Assembly (NCBI GenBank): GCA_019449635.1
Contig: JAGRPI010000030.1
Coordinates: 62,001 to 126,000, forward strand
Source: Candidatus Ferrigenium bremense
Lineage (GTDB): Bacteria > Pseudomonadota > Gammaproteobacteria > Burkholderiales > Gallionellaceae
Length of the DNA: 64,000 bases
Reading direction: 5' to 3'
In this document: positions 38,863 through 48,869 of the stretch, piece after piece
Position numbering within the stretch: the stretch's first letter is position 1
Layout of the letters: the number at the start of each line of letters is the position of its first letter
The notes under the pieces: model-generated
The model's database searches: none
What the model was told of the DNA's origin: nothing
Seen by the model: the letters and a program-made list of their open reading frames with translations, nothing else
Made by a program: the position numbers and the translations under genes

Positions 38863-39906
38863 ATGGATATCACCGAACTGCTTGCCTTCGGCGTCAAGAA
38901 CAAAGCCTCCGACCTGCATCTCTCCGCCGGCCTGCCGCCGATGATACGCGTGCATGGCGACATGCGCCGCATCAATCTGCCCGCGATGGAGCACAAGGAG
39001 GTGCATGCGCTGGTGTATGACATCATGAACGACCAGCAGCGCAAGTTCTACGAGGAGAACAAGGAGGTCGATTTTTCCTTCGAGGTTCCGGGACTGGCGC
39101 GTTTCCGCGTAAATGCGTTCATACAGAATCGCGGCGCAGGCGCGGTCATGCGTACCATTCCCTCCAAGATACTGTCTCTGGAAGACCTCAAGGCGCCGAA
39201 GAGTTTCGAGACCATCTCGGATTACCCGCGCGGCATGGTGCTGGTCACCGGGCCGACCGGCTCCGGCAAATCCACCACGCTGGCGGCGATGATCAACCAC
39301 CGCAATGAACACGAAATGGGGCACATCCTGACGGTGGAAGATCCGATCGAGTTCGTGCATGAAAGCAAGAAATGCCTGATCAACCAGCGCGAAGTCGGAC
39401 GGGATACGCTGTCTTTCCAGAATGCCTTGCGCTCGGCGCTGCGTGAAGACCCGGATATCATCCTGGTCGGCGAAATGCGCGATCTGGAAACCATCCGCCT
39501 GGCGATGTCCGCGGCGGAAACCGGCCACTTGGTATTCGGCACGCTGCACACCAGTTCGGCGGCCAAGACCATCGACCGTATCATCGACGTGTTCCCTGCC
39601 GACGAAAAGGAAATGGTGCGCGCGATGTTGTCGGAATCGCTGCGCGCGGTGATCTCGCAGGCGCTGCTCAAGACCAAGGACGGCACCGGCCGGGTAGCCG
39701 CACACGAGATCATGGTTTGCACCCCGGCGATCCGCAATCTGATCCGCGAGGCCAAGGTGCCGCAGATGTATTCCGCCATTCAGACCGGCCAGAATCTGGG
39801 GATGCAGACGCTCGATCAATGCCTGACCAACCTGGTCAAGAGTGGGCAGGTTGCACCGGCCGAGGCGCGCAGCAAGGCGATGAACAAGGATCTGTTCCCC
39901 GGCTGA
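38863..39906 (+). CDS. pilT: Type IV pilus retraction ATPase PilT
   Basis: 347 residues. Motifs: Walker A GPTGSGKSTT, Asp box and Walker B (DPDIILVGEMRDLETI), His box GHLVFGTLHTSSAAKT, and the PilT signature AIRNLIREAK. It depolymerises pili at the inner membrane. It is followed by a family C element and pilU. Confidence 0.97.
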   Translation: MDITELLAFGVKNKASDLHLSAGLPPMIRVHGDMRRINLPAMEHKEVHALVYDIMNDQQRKFYEENKEVDFSFEVPGLARFRVNAFIQNRGAGAVMRTIPSKILSLEDLKAPKSFETISDYPRGMVLVTGPTGSGKSTTLAAMINHRNEHEMGHILTVEDPIEFVHESKKCLINQREVGRDTLSFQNALRSALREDPDIILVGEMRDLETIRLAMSAAETGHLVFGTLHTSSAAKTIDRIIDVFPADEKEMVRAMLSESLRAVISQALLKTKDGTGRVAAHEIMVCTPAIRNLIREAKVPQMYSAIQTGQNLGMQTLDQCLTNLVKSGQVAPAEARSKAMNKDLFPG

Positions 39907-39924
39907 CGATTACACAGGAAGAAC

Positions 39925-40067
39925 GGGTGCCTCTAGAAATTTGTTATGCGGGATGGAGCGCAAGGAGCCGCGCAGCGAATGACGAGGCATATCTGATTGG
40001 ATAGACGAGGAATGAGCGAGCACGCGACACTGCGATTCGCCCGCATAACGAATTTATAGAGGTACCC
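39925..40067 (+). repeat. Family C element between pilT and pilU
   Basis: The 28-base ends match as inverted repeats at 25 of 28 positions (GGGTGCCTCTAGAAATTTGT on the left; AACGAATTTATAGAGGTACC on the right). The core includes GCAAGGAGCCGCGCAGCGAA and GAGCGAGCACGCGAC. The right end gives GAGG, 7 bases before the pilU ATG. A second copy in the same orientation lies before hemJ, and a divergent copy is in amgK. Confidence 0.9.
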
Positions 40068-40069
40068 AT

Positions 40070-41206
40070 ATGGAAAGAGACCAGGCCACCGAACTGATAC
40101 ACAATCTGCTGCGCGGCATGATCAGCAAGAAGGCGTCCGACTTGTTCGTTACGACCGGCTTCCCGCCGGCCTTCAAGGTAGACGGCAAGATGACGCCGGT
40201 TTCCAACCAGGCGCTGACCCCGGTGCACACCCAGGAGCTGGCGCGTGCCATCATGAACGACCGCCAGGCCGCCGAGTTCGAAGCGACGCACGAGTGCAAC
40301 TTTGCGATCAGTCCGCCCGGCATAGGCCGGTTCCGTGTGAACGTGTTCATGCAGCAACAGCGTGTCGGCATGGTGATGCGCACGATCACCACCAAGATCC
40401 CCGATCTCGACCAGATGGGGATGCCGCCCGTGCTCAAGGATATCGTGATGACCAAGCGCGGTCTGGTGATCCTGGTCGGCGGAACCGGCTCGGGCAAGTC
40501 AACCACGCTGGCGGCGATGATCGGCCATCGCAACAAGAACAGTTACGGGCACATCATCACCATCGAAGACCCGGTGGAATACGTGCATGAGCATATCAAT
40601 TGCATCATCACCCACCGCGAGGTCGGCGTGGATACCGATTCATGGCAGGCCGCACTGAAGAACACTTTGCGCCAGGCGCCTGACGTGATTCTGATCGGCG
40701 AGATCCGCGACCGCGAAACCATGGAATATGCCGTGGCTTTCGCCGAGACCGGCCACCTGTGCATGGCGACGCTGCATGCCAACAGCGCCAACCAGGCGCT
40801 GGACCGCATCATCAACTTCTTCCCGGAAGAGCGCCGCGAACAACTGCTGATGGACTTGTCGCTGAACATCAAGGCGCTCATCTCACAGCGTCTGATTCCG
40901 AAGAAGGATGGCGCCGGGCGCGCCGCCGCGATCGAGATCATGCTCAATTCCCCGCTGATTGCCGACCTGATCTTCAAGGGTGAAGTGCATACCATCAAGG
41001 AAATCATGGCCAAGTCGCGCGAACTGGGCATGGAGACTTTCGATGGGGCGCTGTTCAATCTGTACGAATCGGGCACGATCGCCTATGAAGAAGCCCTGAA
41101 GAACGCCGACTCGGTCAATGACCTGCGGCTGCGCATCAAGCTGCAAAGCAAGCTGGGTGGAGACCGCGATGTGATGAGCGGGACAGAAAACCTCAAGATG
41201 ACCTAA
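40070..41206 (+). CDS. pilU: Type IV pilus ATPase PilU
   Basis: 378 residues with GGTGSGKSTT, Walker B APDVILIGEIRDRETM, the His box GHLCMATLHANSANQA and NSPLIADLIFKGE in place of the PilT AIRNLIRE. It assists PilT in pilus retraction. The ribosome-binding site GAGG comes from the end of the repeated element upstream. Confidence 0.96.
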   Translation: MERDQATELIHNLLRGMISKKASDLFVTTGFPPAFKVDGKMTPVSNQALTPVHTQELARAIMNDRQAAEFEATHECNFAISPPGIGRFRVNVFMQQQRVGMVMRTITTKIPDLDQMGMPPVLKDIVMTKRGLVILVGGTGSGKSTTLAAMIGHRNKNSYGHIITIEDPVEYVHEHINCIITHREVGVDTDSWQAALKNTLRQAPDVILIGEIRDRETMEYAVAFAETGHLCMATLHANSANQALDRIINFFPEERREQLLMDLSLNIKALISQRLIPKKDGAGRAAAIEIMLNSPLIADLIFKGEVHTIKEIMAKSRELGMETFDGALFNLYESGTIAYEEALKNADSVNDLRLRIKLQSKLGGDRDVMSGTENLKMT

Positions 41207-41255
41207 CGGGCATGGCAAATGTGCTACCCATGATGATTATCCCGCCATGCCCGTT

Positions 41256-41355
41256 TCCCTCTCTCCTGGCTTTCTGATAGAACCACTAGCCATCTGACTA
41301 GGCTGTCCAACAACAACAGCCAAGTCATTGGTTATCCCACTTGTGGGAGAGAGGG
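41256..41355. repeat. Family B hairpin nested in a family D-like repeat after pilU
   Basis: The outer arms TCCCTCTCTC and GAGAGAGGGA pair perfectly. Inside is family B with inner stem GGCTGT/ACAGCC and the TTGGTTATCCC end. It lies in the gap between convergent pilU and the rRNA methylase gene and may act as a terminator. Confidence 0.85.
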
Positions 41356-41382
41356 ACGCAGCCTCGCTACGCGAGTTTCACA

Positions 41383-42522
41383 TTAACCGCGATTGCTGCC
41401 GGTCACGATCTTGTATTCCAGCAAGCGGCATTCGATCGCGCCGTTGAACAGCGGGGTGCGCTTGGAAGGGGATAAACGCATCAGTTTCAAAATGGCTTTA
41501 TCAGCCGTGAACAGATACGCCGTCCAGCCGCCGAATTTTTTCTTCAGCGCGTCGCCCAGCTTCGGATACAGTTCCGCCAGTTCATCCAATTCACCCATGC
41601 GTTCACCGTAGGGCAGGTTCGCCACCAGCACGCCGCGTTCCGCCGGAGCCGAGATTTCCAGTACATTGGCCTGCTTGAGCTGCACGCATTCCGCCAGTCC
41701 CGCTTCATCCAGATTGCGCCATGAGGTCTTCAGCGCATCACCGTACAAGTCGCTGCCGTAGATTTCCAGCGGTCCTGGCGGCAGCTGCGCGGCAATCGCC
41801 TGCGAGCGCATTTCATTCCATTTTGCAGCGTCGAAATTTTTCAGCTTCTCGAAGGCGAAACTGCGCGCGATACCGGGCTGGATGTTCAGCGACATCTGCG
41901 CCGCCTCGATCAGGAACGTGCCGCTGCCGCACATCGGGTCGAGCAGCGGCGTGCCGGGCTGCCAGCCGCTCAGGCGCAGGATGCCCGCCGCGAGGTTTTC
42001 CCGGATCGGCGCGATATTGGTGTGTGACCGCACGCCGCGCTTGAACAGCGCGTCGCCGGAGGTATCCAGATACAGCATCAGTTTGCTGTCTTCGATGAAC
42101 ACATGAATGCGCACATCCGGTTGCAGCGTGTCCACGCTGGGGCGCTCGTTGCAGTGTGCGCGGAAGCGGTCGCACACGGCATCCTTGACCAGCAGCGTGA
42201 TGAATTCCAGACTCTTCAGCGGGCAGCGAATCGCCGTGGTGTTCACGCGGATCGTGTTGGTCACGTCGAACCAGCGCTGCCATTGCAGATCGAACACCGT
42301 CTTGTAAATGTCCTGTTCGCTGCGATATTGCGTTTCTGCGATGCGCCACAGGATGCGGCTGGCGATGCGGCTCTCCAGATTGGCGCGATAGCACAGCGGC
42401 CAGTCGCCGGAAAAATGCACGCCGCCCTCGGTGCTGCGCACATGCTGTGCGCCAAGCGCTTCGAGATCGCTGTGCAAGATAGCTTCCAGGCCGCGCGGGC
42501 AGGGGGCGAAAAAATCAGGCAT
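41383..42522 (-). CDS. rlmL: THUMP-domain 23S rRNA methyltransferase (RlmL-like)
   Basis: 379 residues: N-terminal THUMP domain, then a methyltransferase with LLDPMCGSGTFLIEAAQM (SAM loop) and the catalytic motif VANLPYGERMG. It matches the N-terminal half of E. coli RlmKL, which makes m2G2445; the RlmK half is absent, a common stand-alone form in betaproteobacteria. No second methylase gene is seen nearby. Confidence 0.88.
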   Translation of the reverse strand: MPDFFAPCPRGLEAILHSDLEALGAQHVRSTEGGVHFSGDWPLCYRANLESRIASRILWRIAETQYRSEQDIYKTVFDLQWQRWFDVTNTIRVNTTAIRCPLKSLEFITLLVKDAVCDRFRAHCNERPSVDTLQPDVRIHVFIEDSKLMLYLDTSGDALFKRGVRSHTNIAPIRENLAAGILRLSGWQPGTPLLDPMCGSGTFLIEAAQMSLNIQPGIARSFAFEKLKNFDAAKWNEMRSQAIAAQLPPGPLEIYGSDLYGDALKTSWRNLDEAGLAECVQLKQANVLEISAPAERGVLVANLPYGERMGELDELAELYPKLGDALKKKFGGWTAYLFTADKAILKLMRLSPSKRTPLFNGAIECRLLEYKIVTGSNRG

Positions 42523-42541
42523 AAATAGATATCAAGTAATA

Positions 42542-42605
42542 CGTTCGCCCTGAGGTATCGAAGGGCGGACATCGGTAAACGGGCTTCGATACCTCAGCCC
42601 GAACG
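42542..42605. repeat. Family E palindrome (CGTTCGCCCTGAGGTATCGAAG)
   Basis: The 22-base arms match at 20 of 22 positions (CGTTCGCCCTGAGGTATCGA and its inverted CGGGCTTCGATACCTCAGCC). The same arms form the core of the element at 51610-51741. It lies between convergent-like ends of the rRNA methylase and hemJ genes. Confidence 0.85.
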
Positions 42606-42619
42606 GCGGCATGGTAAGG

Positions 42620-43030
42620 CTAAAACGGCTTGACGGTGACCAGAATGACGATGGCTGCCAGCAGCAAGACGGGGGCCTCGTTGAGCCAGCGGTAGAAGAT
42701 ATGGCTGCGCGTGTTCCGGTCGGCGGCGAATTGCCTGAGCAGATGGCCGCAGTAGTAGTGGTAGCCGAGCAGCAGCAAGACCAGCAGGAGCTTGGCGTGC
42801 ATCCAGCCACCGCCGATGCCGTAGCCCAGCCATAACCACAGGCCGAAACCGACGGCCAGCCAGGCGATCGGCGTGGCGAAGCGGTACAGCTTGCGCTCCA
42901 TCAACTTCAGCCGCGCGATTTCGGCAGGCTCGGTCGCCATCGCATGGTTCACGAAGATGCGCGGCAAATAGAACAGCCCGGCGAACCAGCTCACCACGAA
43001 AATGATGTGAAACGCCTTAACCCACAACAT
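42620..43030 (-). CDS. hemJ: Protoporphyrinogen oxidase HemJ
   Basis: 136 residues with four membrane helices. The conserved LWVKAFHIIFVVSWFAGLFYLPRIF start, the WLNEAP block and the conserved histidines match HemJ, which oxidises protoporphyrinogen IX late in heme synthesis. Other heme genes (hemL, hemB) lie 5-7 kb away. The gene takes its ribosome-binding site (GAGG, 6 bases before ATG) from the family C element. Confidence 0.9.
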   Translation of the reverse strand: MLWVKAFHIIFVVSWFAGLFYLPRIFVNHAMATEPAEIARLKLMERKLYRFATPIAWLAVGFGLWLWLGYGIGGGWMHAKLLLVLLLLGYHYYCGHLLRQFAADRNTRSHIFYRWLNEAPVLLLAAIVILVTVKPF

Positions 43031-43031
43031 A

Positions 43032-43172
43032 AAACACCTCTATAAATCCATTTTCCGGGCGAATCGCGGCGTCGCGTGCTCGCTCACTCCTCGTCTATCT
43101 ATCCGATATGCCTCGTCGTTCGCTGTGCGGCTCCTTGCGCTTCATCCCGCAAAACGAATTTCTAGAGGTGTT
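43032..43172 (-). repeat. Family C element upstream of hemJ
   Basis: Read on the minus strand it starts ACACCTCTAGAAATTCGTTT and ends AATGGATTTATAGAGGTGTT TT before the hemJ ATG. The core shares GCAAGGAGCCGCACAGCGAA and GAGTGAGCGAGCACGCGACG with the pilU copy. Its flanks differ from that copy, yet the two ends still pair with each other. Confidence 0.9.
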
Positions 43173-43182
43173 TTGGATATTT

Positions 43183-43968
43183 TTACTGGGACAGTCTTTT
43201 CCTGAACAATACCAGCGACACGTAAAAACCCAGCAGCGCGTAACCCAGCAACACGATGATATGCCACAGGAACTGCGGCGGAATCACGTCATTCAACAGT
43301 GGGCGCGCCAAGTTGATTGCGTGCGTCAGCGGCAGGATGGCCGATACAGTTTGCAGCAACGGCGGCAGCTGGTCGACCGGAAAAAACACGCCGCATAATA
43401 GCACCATCGGCGTGATCACCAGCGTGAAGTAGTACATGAAGAAGTCATATCCGGGTGCGATGGCGGTCATGATCAGCCCGAGCGAAGCGAAGCACAGGCC
43501 GACCAGCAGCGAAAGCGGGATGAGCCACAGCGTCAGCGGCGAATGCGACAACCCGAGCAGCCAGATGACCGCCAGCACCGCCAGGCCGGACAGCAGGCTT
43601 TTGCTTGCCGCCCAGACGATTTCCGAAAACACTATGTCGTCCAGCGTGATCGGTGTGTTGAGGATCGCCTCCCAGGTGCGCTGTTCGTGCATGCGCGCGA
43701 AACCGGAATACAACGCCTCGAAACTGGCGCTGTTCATCGTGCTGTAGCACACCGTCCCGGCGGCGAGAAAGGCGATATAGGACATGCCGCCGATTTCAGG
43801 CAGCATCCCGCCCAGCCCGTAACCCAAGCCCAGCATGTAGATCACCGGGTCGGCGAGATGGCCGAGTATCGACGAGCCAGCCATTTTTTTCCACACCATG
43901 AAATTGCGCCGCCAGATCGGGACGAAGCGCAGGCTGAAGCGCGGCAAGGCGAAGATATTCATTTTCAT
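43183..43968 (-). CDS. ABC-2 type permease (NodJ-like)
   Basis: 261 residues from ATG 43968, overlapping the ATPase stop (ATGA); the track's longer frame is not supported. It has six membrane helices and the family block [24 protein letters not shown], with a [18 protein letters not shown] segment. It resembles NodJ of the lipo-oligosaccharide and drug exporter group. With the ATPase it forms an exporter of unknown substrate. Confidence 0.88.
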   Translation of the reverse strand: MKMNIFALPRFSLRFVPIWRRNFMVWKKMAGSSILGHLADPVIYMLGLGYGLGGMLPEIGGMSYIAFLAAGTVCYSTMNSASFEALYSGFARMHEQRTWEAILNTPITLDDIVFSEIVWAASKSLLSGLAVLAVIWLLGLSHSPLTLWLIPLSLLVGLCFASLGLIMTAIAPGYDFFMYYFTLVITPMVLLCGVFFPVDQLPPLLQTVSAILPLTHAINLARPLLNDVIPPQFLWHIIVLLGYALLGFYVSLVLFRKRLSQ

Positions 43969-44879
43969 TCGCGCATCTCGCGGCCGGTCAGTTTCAAAAA
44001 TACATCTTCCAGGTTTGCCGGGCGGTGCAGGTAGCGCAATTGCGGACGCTGCTGCAATTCCCGCAACAGCGGCTGCGCATCCTGCACGTAGCAAAATACC
44101 GATTCGCCGCTCACCTCGAAGCGTTGCGCATGCTGTGCCGCATGGCTTTGCGCCCATGCCGCCGCGTGCTCGCCGAATACTTCGACCACCTGCGGCTCGA
44201 TGTTGCGTTCGATCAGTTCGCGCGGCGAACCTTCGCTGATGATGTGCCCGTTGTCCATCACCGCGAGGCGGTGGCAGAGCCGCTCCGCCTCGTCCATGAA
44301 ATGCGTGGTGAGCAGCAGCGTCTTGCCGCGCGCGTTCAGTTCGCGCAGGCGTTGCCAGATCAGGTGGCGCGCCTGCGGGTCGAGGCCGGTGGTCGGCTCG
44401 TCGAGGAAGATGACTTCCGGATCGTTCACCAGGGCGCGCGCCAGGGTCAGCCGCCGTTTCATCCCGCCTGACAGGGTCGGCACCTTGGCGTCGCGCTTGT
44501 GGGTGAGGTTGGCGAACTCCAGCAGCTCCGGCAAACGCGCCTCGATCGCCTTGTCGCTCATGCCGAAGTAGCGCCCGTACACCAGCAGGTTTTCCGCCAC
44601 CGTGAAATCCGGATCGAGATTGTCCATCTGTGGCACCACGCCGACGCGCAGCCGCGCGCCGCGCGCTTCTTCCGGCACGGCGTGATCCAGCAGTTGCAAT
44701 TCACCCGCATCAGGTTCGATCAGGCCGAGCAGCAGGCGCAAGGTAGTGGTCTTGCCCGCGCCGTTCGGCCCCAGCAGGCCGAAGCATTCGCCGCGCCGGA
44801 TGGACAGATTCAAGCCATCCACCACCGTCTGTCCGCCATAACATTTGCGCAGGTTGCGCGCGCTCATCACCGCATTCAC
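43965..44879 (-). CDS. ABC exporter ATPase (NodI/DrrA-like)
   Basis: 304 residues. Walker [11 protein letters not shown], signature LSGGMKRRL, Walker [16 protein letters not shown]-loop [13 protein letters not shown], followed by a C-terminal extension with [19 protein letters not shown] typical of the DRA family. It pairs with the NodJ-like permease. The start overlaps the hydrolase gene stop by 4 bases. Confidence 0.92.
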   Translation of the reverse strand: MNAVMSARNLRKCYGGQTVVDGLNLSIRRGECFGLLGPNGAGKTTTLRLLLGLIEPDAGELQLLDHAVPEEARGARLRVGVVPQMDNLDPDFTVAENLLVYGRYFGMSDKAIEARLPELLEFANLTHKRDAKVPTLSGGMKRRLTLARALVNDPEVIFLDEPTTGLDPQARHLIWQRLRELNARGKTLLLTTHFMDEAERLCHRLAVMDNGHIISEGSPRELIERNIEPQVVEVFGEHAAAWAQSHAAQHAQRFEVSGESVFCYVQDAQPLLRELQQRPQLRYLHRPANLEDVFLKLTGREMRE

Positions 44880-45511
44880 GGCCGCACCCCGAAGTGCCGC
44901 GCCACGATCTGCCTGATCTGCGTCAGCCGTCCGTGGAAGAAATGGTCCGCCCCTGCCAGAACGACAATCGGCAGTTGCTGCGGTCGTGCCCAGTGCAGCA
45001 CCGCATCCAGCTCCACCACCTCGTCCAGATCGCCGTGGATCAGCAAGGTGTCGGCGGGTACCTGCGGCATGCCTGTCCTGAGCTCTGTCGAAGGGGCGAA
45101 CCGCCCCACGGCGGGTGCGACCAGCACCAGATGTTGCGGCTGCAGCTCTTCGGCAGCGCGCACCTGTACATAGCCGCCGAAGGAGAATCCCGCGCCGATC
45201 AGCGGTAAGCCCGGGTATTCGCTGCGCATGAAATTGGCGGCGGCTATCGCGTCCTGCGCCTCGCCGTTGCCCTGGTCGTAGCTGCCGGCACTTTCTCCCA
45301 CGCCGCGAAAGTTGAAGCGCAACGCGGCAAAGCCCAGCTCGCGGAAAGCGCCGGCCAGCGTGGTGACCACCTTGTTGTCCATCGTTCCGCCCATGGTAGG
45401 CAGCGGATGCGCAACCACGGCAACCGCGCGCGGTGCCGCATCGGGCAAATGCAGCATGCCTTCCAGCCGGCCGGCTGCCCCGGCAAAGGTTATTTTTCGT
45501 TGTGTTGCCAA
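44876..45511 (-). CDS. Alpha/beta hydrolase with in-frame repeat insertion
   Basis: 211 residues. Nucleophile serine in [12 protein letters not shown], acid and histidine in [15 protein letters not shown] and [11 protein letters not shown]. The family has small esterase-like members of unknown substrate. The stretch [11 protein letters not shown] at about residues 140-150 comes from a widespread TTCGACAGAGCTCAGGACAGG repeat that kept the frame, between VAPAVGRF and QVPADTLL. It is coupled to the ABC ATPase gene. Confidence 0.86.
   Translation of the reverse strand: MATQRKITFAGAAGRLEGMLHLPDAAPRAVAVVAHPLPTMGGTMDNKVVTTLAGAFRELGFAALRFNFRGVGESAGSYDQGNGEAQDAIAAANFMRSEYPGLPLIGAGFSFGGYVQVRAAEELQPQHLVLVAPAVGRFAPSTELRTGMPQVPADTLLIHGDLDEVVELDAVLHWARPQQLPIVVLAGADHFFHGRLTQIRQIVARHFGVRP
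45072..45096. repeat. Family F repeat inside the hydrolase gene
   Basis: CCTGTCCTGAGCTCTGTCGA AGGGG, a known-looking dispersed repeat (CCTGAGCnnnTCGAAGG) related to family E. It is translated as part of the hydrolase. Confidence 0.7.
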
Positions 45512-45543
45512 ATTGGCCTCTGGGGTCCGGCAGATGGCCGGAA

Positions 45544-45927
45544 TTATTTTTGCTGGATCAGCTCGATCTTGTAACCGTCCGGGTCTTCGGCGAACGCGAT
45601 CACCGTGCTGCCGTGTTTCATTGGCCCCGCTTCGCGCACCACCTTGCCGCCGCGCTGCCTGATTTTTTCGCAGGCGGCGTAGGCGTCTTCCACCTCGATC
45701 GCGATGTGGCCAAAGGCGTTGCCGATCTCGTATTTTTCCACGCCCCAGTTATGGGTGAGCTCGATCACCGCGCTGCGGGCTTCATCGCCGAAGCCGACAA
45801 AGGCCAGGGTAAATTTCCCGTCCGGGTAGTCGGTACGGCGCAGCAATTCCATGCCGAGCACGCCGGTATAGAAAGCGAGCGATTTTTCCAGATCGGCTAC
45901 GCGCAACATGGTGTGCAGGATGCGCAT
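45544..45927 (-). CDS. gloA: Lactoylglutathione lyase (glyoxalase I)
   Basis: 127 residues from ATG 45927. Two VOC half-domains with metal ligands: [62 protein letters not shown]. It detoxifies methylglyoxal using glutathione. It lies divergent from thiD with an 81-base gap. Confidence 0.93.
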   Translation of the reverse strand: MRILHTMLRVADLEKSLAFYTGVLGMELLRRTDYPDGKFTLAFVGFGDEARSAVIELTHNWGVEKYEIGNAFGHIAIEVEDAYAACEKIRQRGGKVVREAGPMKHGSTVIAFAEDPDGYKIELIQQK

Positions 45928-46008
45928 CGGGGCTCCACTCTTTTGAAATTGTCTTTGGGTTATAGGGTAAAATGCCTGCCCGTAAGCGCATTTTACCATT
46001 GCCCTGCC

Positions 46009-46845
46009 ATGTCCGAATCATTCCCTCTCGTAATGAGCTTTGCCGCCACCGATCCCAGCGGCGGAGCCGGGCTGCAGGCTGACTTGTTGACCATTTCCAG
46101 CATGGGTTGCCACCCGTTGTCGGTGGTCACGGCCATCACCGTGCAGGACACCAGTGGGGTGGATGATGTGCTGCCGATCGATCCGGAGTGGGTGGTGGAC
46201 CAGGCGCGCGCGATGCTGGAGGATGTGCCGGTGGCGGCATTCAAGATCGGCCTGCTCGGCAGCGTGGAAAACATCGCGGCCATTGCCGAAGTGATGGCGG
46301 ATTACCCGGATATCCCGCTGGTGCTCGATCCGGTGCTGGCTTCGGGGCGCGGCGATGAGTTGGCGAATGACGATATGCTGGATGCGATGCGCGAACTGCT
46401 GATCCCGCAGACCACCATCATCACGCCGAACAGCATGGAGGCGCGCCGCCTCGCGCTGGACGAGAACAACGAAGAGGACGATCCGACCCTCGAGGAGTGC
46501 GCCAAGCGCCTTTTGCTCATGGGTTGCGAGTATGTGCTGATCACCGGCACGCACGAGCAAACGCCCAAGGTCATCAACACCTTGTACGGCGAACATGGGG
46601 TGATAAGCAGCGATAGTTGGGCGCGCCTGCCGGGGATTTATCACGGCTCGGGCTGCACGCTGGCCTCCGCGATTGCGGCTTTGCTGGCGCAGGGCGTGGA
46701 CGTGCCGGAGGCGGTCAAGGAGGCGCAGGAATACACCTGGCAGACCCTGAGTGCGGGTTTTCGTCCCGGCATGGGGCAGCACATCCCGGACCGTTTGTTC
46801 TGGGCGCGTGGCGAAGAGGATGAGTCACCTGAACGGCCCAATTAG
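46009..46845 (+). CDS. thiD: Hydroxymethylpyrimidine kinase/phosphomethylpyrimidine kinase
   Basis: 278 residues from ATG 46009; the track frame begins 192 residues early. Motifs: [39 protein letters not shown], and [12 protein letters not shown] with the phosphate loop. It makes HMP-PP for thiamine. thiE follows after a D-type repeat. Confidence 0.95.
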   Translation: MSESFPLVMSFAATDPSGGAGLQADLLTISSMGCHPLSVVTAITVQDTSGVDDVLPIDPEWVVDQARAMLEDVPVAAFKIGLLGSVENIAAIAEVMADYPDIPLVLDPVLASGRGDELANDDMLDAMRELLIPQTTIITPNSMEARRLALDENNEEDDPTLEECAKRLLLMGCEYVLITGTHEQTPKVINTLYGEHGVISSDSWARLPGIYHGSGCTLASAIAALLAQGVDVPEAVKEAQEYTWQTLSAGFRPGMGQHIPDRLFWARGEEDESPERPN

Positions 46846-46885
46846 AGGCAGGGTCGAAAAGACCATCCCCATACGGGGATGACGG

Positions 46886-46926
46886 TTGCCTCCTCCCCCG
46901 CGAGCGGGGGAGGATTGAGGAGAGGG
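46886..46926. repeat. Family D palindrome between thiD and thiE
   Basis: CCTCCCCCGCGAGCGGGGGAGG forms a strong hairpin, followed by ATTGAGGAGAGGGTGAAAA, whose GAGG is 7 bases before the thiE GTG. The repeat tail may supply the ribosome-binding site. Confidence 0.78.
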
Positions 46927-46932
46927 TGAAAA

Positions 46933-47577
46933 GTGGGAAGAGATGAATCCCGTTCCGTTGCCCGGCAGCCTATAAGAGGCCTGTATGCGATCACGCCGGA
47001 CGAGACCGACACGGCGGAGCTGTTGCGCAAGGTGCGTCTGGCATTGCAGGGCGGGGCGCGGGTGTTGCAATATCGCAACAAGGCCGCCGCTGCGGCATTG
47101 CGCCTGAGGCAGGCAGAGGCGTTGCGCGGGCTGACGCGCAAATTTGCCGTGCCGTTGATCGTCAACGACGACGTTGCGCTGGCGCAGCAGGTGGATGCCG
47201 ATGGCGTGCATCTGGGCGGTGCGGATGGCAGTGTGGCGGAGGCGCGCGCGCTGCTGGGCGGCAGGCTGATCGGCGTGTCTTGTTATAATCGCCTGGCGCT
47301 GGCACATGAGGCGGCGAGTCTGGGCGCGGATTACGTGGCGTTCGGCAGCTTCTTTGCCTCCACGGTAAAGCCGGAAGCCGTGGTGGCCACGCCTGATTTG
47401 TTGCGCCAGGCGCGCGGCGAACTGGCGGTGCCGCTGGTGGCGATCGGCGGCATCACGCCGCAGAACGGCGCCCTGTTGCTGGAAGCCGGCGCCGATGCGC
47501 TGGCGGTGATTTCGGCGGTATTTGCCGCGCCGGATATTGAAGGTGCGGCAAGAGAATTTTCCAACCTATTTGAGTAA
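46933..47577 (+). CDS. thiE: Thiamine-phosphate synthase
   Basis: 214 residues starting with GTG. Motifs: [65 protein letters not shown], and AIGGITPQN. It joins HMP-PP and thiazole phosphate. Some ThiE proteins begin near RGLYAITP, so a later start is possible. It lies between thiD and hemL. Confidence 0.95.
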   Translation: MGRDESRSVARQPIRGLYAITPDETDTAELLRKVRLALQGGARVLQYRNKAAAAALRLRQAEALRGLTRKFAVPLIVNDDVALAQQVDADGVHLGGADGSVAEARALLGGRLIGVSCYNRLALAHEAASLGADYVAFGSFFASTVKPEAVVATPDLLRQARGELAVPLVAIGGITPQNGALLLEAGADALAVISAVFAAPDIEGAAREFSNLFE

Positions 47578-47588
47578 GGCAAATCAGC

Positions 47589-48869
47589 ATGACTTCGCAC
47601 AATCAAGAGTTGTTCAACGAATCCCAAAAAGTCATTCCCGGCGGGGTGAATTCGCCGGTGCGCGCGTTCCGCTCGGTCGGCGGCACGCCGCTGTTCTTCC
47701 AGCGCGGCCAGGGAGCCTACGTGTGGGACGCGGACGGCAAGAAATACACCGATTACGTCGGTTCATGGGGGCCGATGATCGTCGGGCATTGCCATCCCGA
47801 GGTGGTCAAGGCGGTGCAGGATGCGGCTGCGCAGGGCCTGGGTTTCGGCGCACCGACTGCGGCCGAACTGGAATTGGCCAACTTGTTGTGCAGGCTGCTG
47901 CCGAGCCTGGAGATGGTGCGTCTGGTGAGTTCCGGCACCGAAGCCACGATGTCGGCGATCCGCCTGGCGCGCGGCTTTACCGGACGTTCGCGCATCGTCA
48001 AGTTCGAGGGCTGTTATCACGGCCATTCCGACGGATTGCTGGTGAAGGCCGGCTCCGGCGCGCTGACCTTCGGCCAGCCGAGCTCTTCCGGCGTGCCGGC
48101 GGAGATCGCGGCGCTGACCACGGTGCTGGACTACAACGATGCCGCCGGCCTGGAAAAAGCCTTCGCCGCGATGGGCAAGGAGATCGCGGCGGTGATCGTC
48201 GAGCCGGTGGCGGGCAACATGAACCTGGTCGCGCCCAAGCGCGAATTCCTCGATGCGATGCGCAATCTATGCACCAAGCACGGTGCGGTGCTGATCCTCG
48301 ACGAGGTGATGACCGGCTTCCGCGTCGGCCTGCAGGGCGCGCAAGGCCATTACGGCATCAAGCCGGACCTGGTCACATTGGGCAAGGTGATGGGCGGCGG
48401 CCTGCCGGCGGCGGCCTTCGGCGGGCGGCGCGACATCATGCAATGCCTGGCGCCGCTCGGCGCGGTGTACCAGGCCGGCACGCTGTCCGGCAACCCGGTC
48501 GCGGTCGCGGCCGGCTTGGCCACGCTGAAGCTGGTGCAGACCCCCAGTTTCTACGAGCGCCTCGCGCAACTGGCGCAACAGCTCACCGAAGGCCTGACCG
48601 CGGCGGCGCAGAAACGCGGCATCCCGTTCTGCGCGCAATCGGTGGGCGGCATGTTCGGCCTGTATTTCAGCAAGTCGTTGCCGACCAGCTATGCCGAAGT
48701 GATGGGCTGCGACAAGGAAGCGTTCAACCGCTTCTTCCACGCCATGCTGGATGCGGGCCACTATCTCGCACCGTCGGCGTTCGAGGCGGGCTTCGTCTCC
48801 GCGGCGCATAGCGACGCGGACATCGCCGCGACGGTCGCCGCCGCCGACAAGATCTTCGCCAACTGGTAA
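47589..48869 (+). CDS. hemL: Glutamate-1-semialdehyde 2,1-aminomutase
   Basis: 426 residues, full length. PLP lysine in [11 protein letters not shown], with [21 protein letters not shown] and [15 protein letters not shown]. It makes 5-aminolevulinate from the C5 pathway, feeding HemB encoded 0.8 kb downstream. The stop overlaps the engB start by one base (TAATG). Confidence 0.97.
   Translation: MTSHNQELFNESQKVIPGGVNSPVRAFRSVGGTPLFFQRGQGAYVWDADGKKYTDYVGSWGPMIVGHCHPEVVKAVQDAAAQGLGFGAPTAAELELANLLCRLLPSLEMVRLVSSGTEATMSAIRLARGFTGRSRIVKFEGCYHGHSDGLLVKAGSGALTFGQPSSSGVPAEIAALTTVLDYNDAAGLEKAFAAMGKEIAAVIVEPVAGNMNLVAPKREFLDAMRNLCTKHGAVLILDEVMTGFRVGLQGAQGHYGIKPDLVTLGKVMGGGLPAAAFGGRRDIMQCLAPLGAVYQAGTLSGNPVAVAAGLATLKLVQTPSFYERLAQLAQQLTEGLTAAAQKRGIPFCAQSVGGMFGLYFSKSLPTSYAEVMGCDKEAFNRFFHAMLDAGHYLAPSAFEAGFVSAAHSDADIAATVAAADKIFANW

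Noticed and set aside
38775-39044. N-terminal extension of the yggS frame
   Set aside because: Antisense of pilT; the YggS N-terminus is at 38774.
47522-48811. 429-residue plus-strand frame
   Set aside because: Out-of-frame shadow of hemL, which has all expected motifs.
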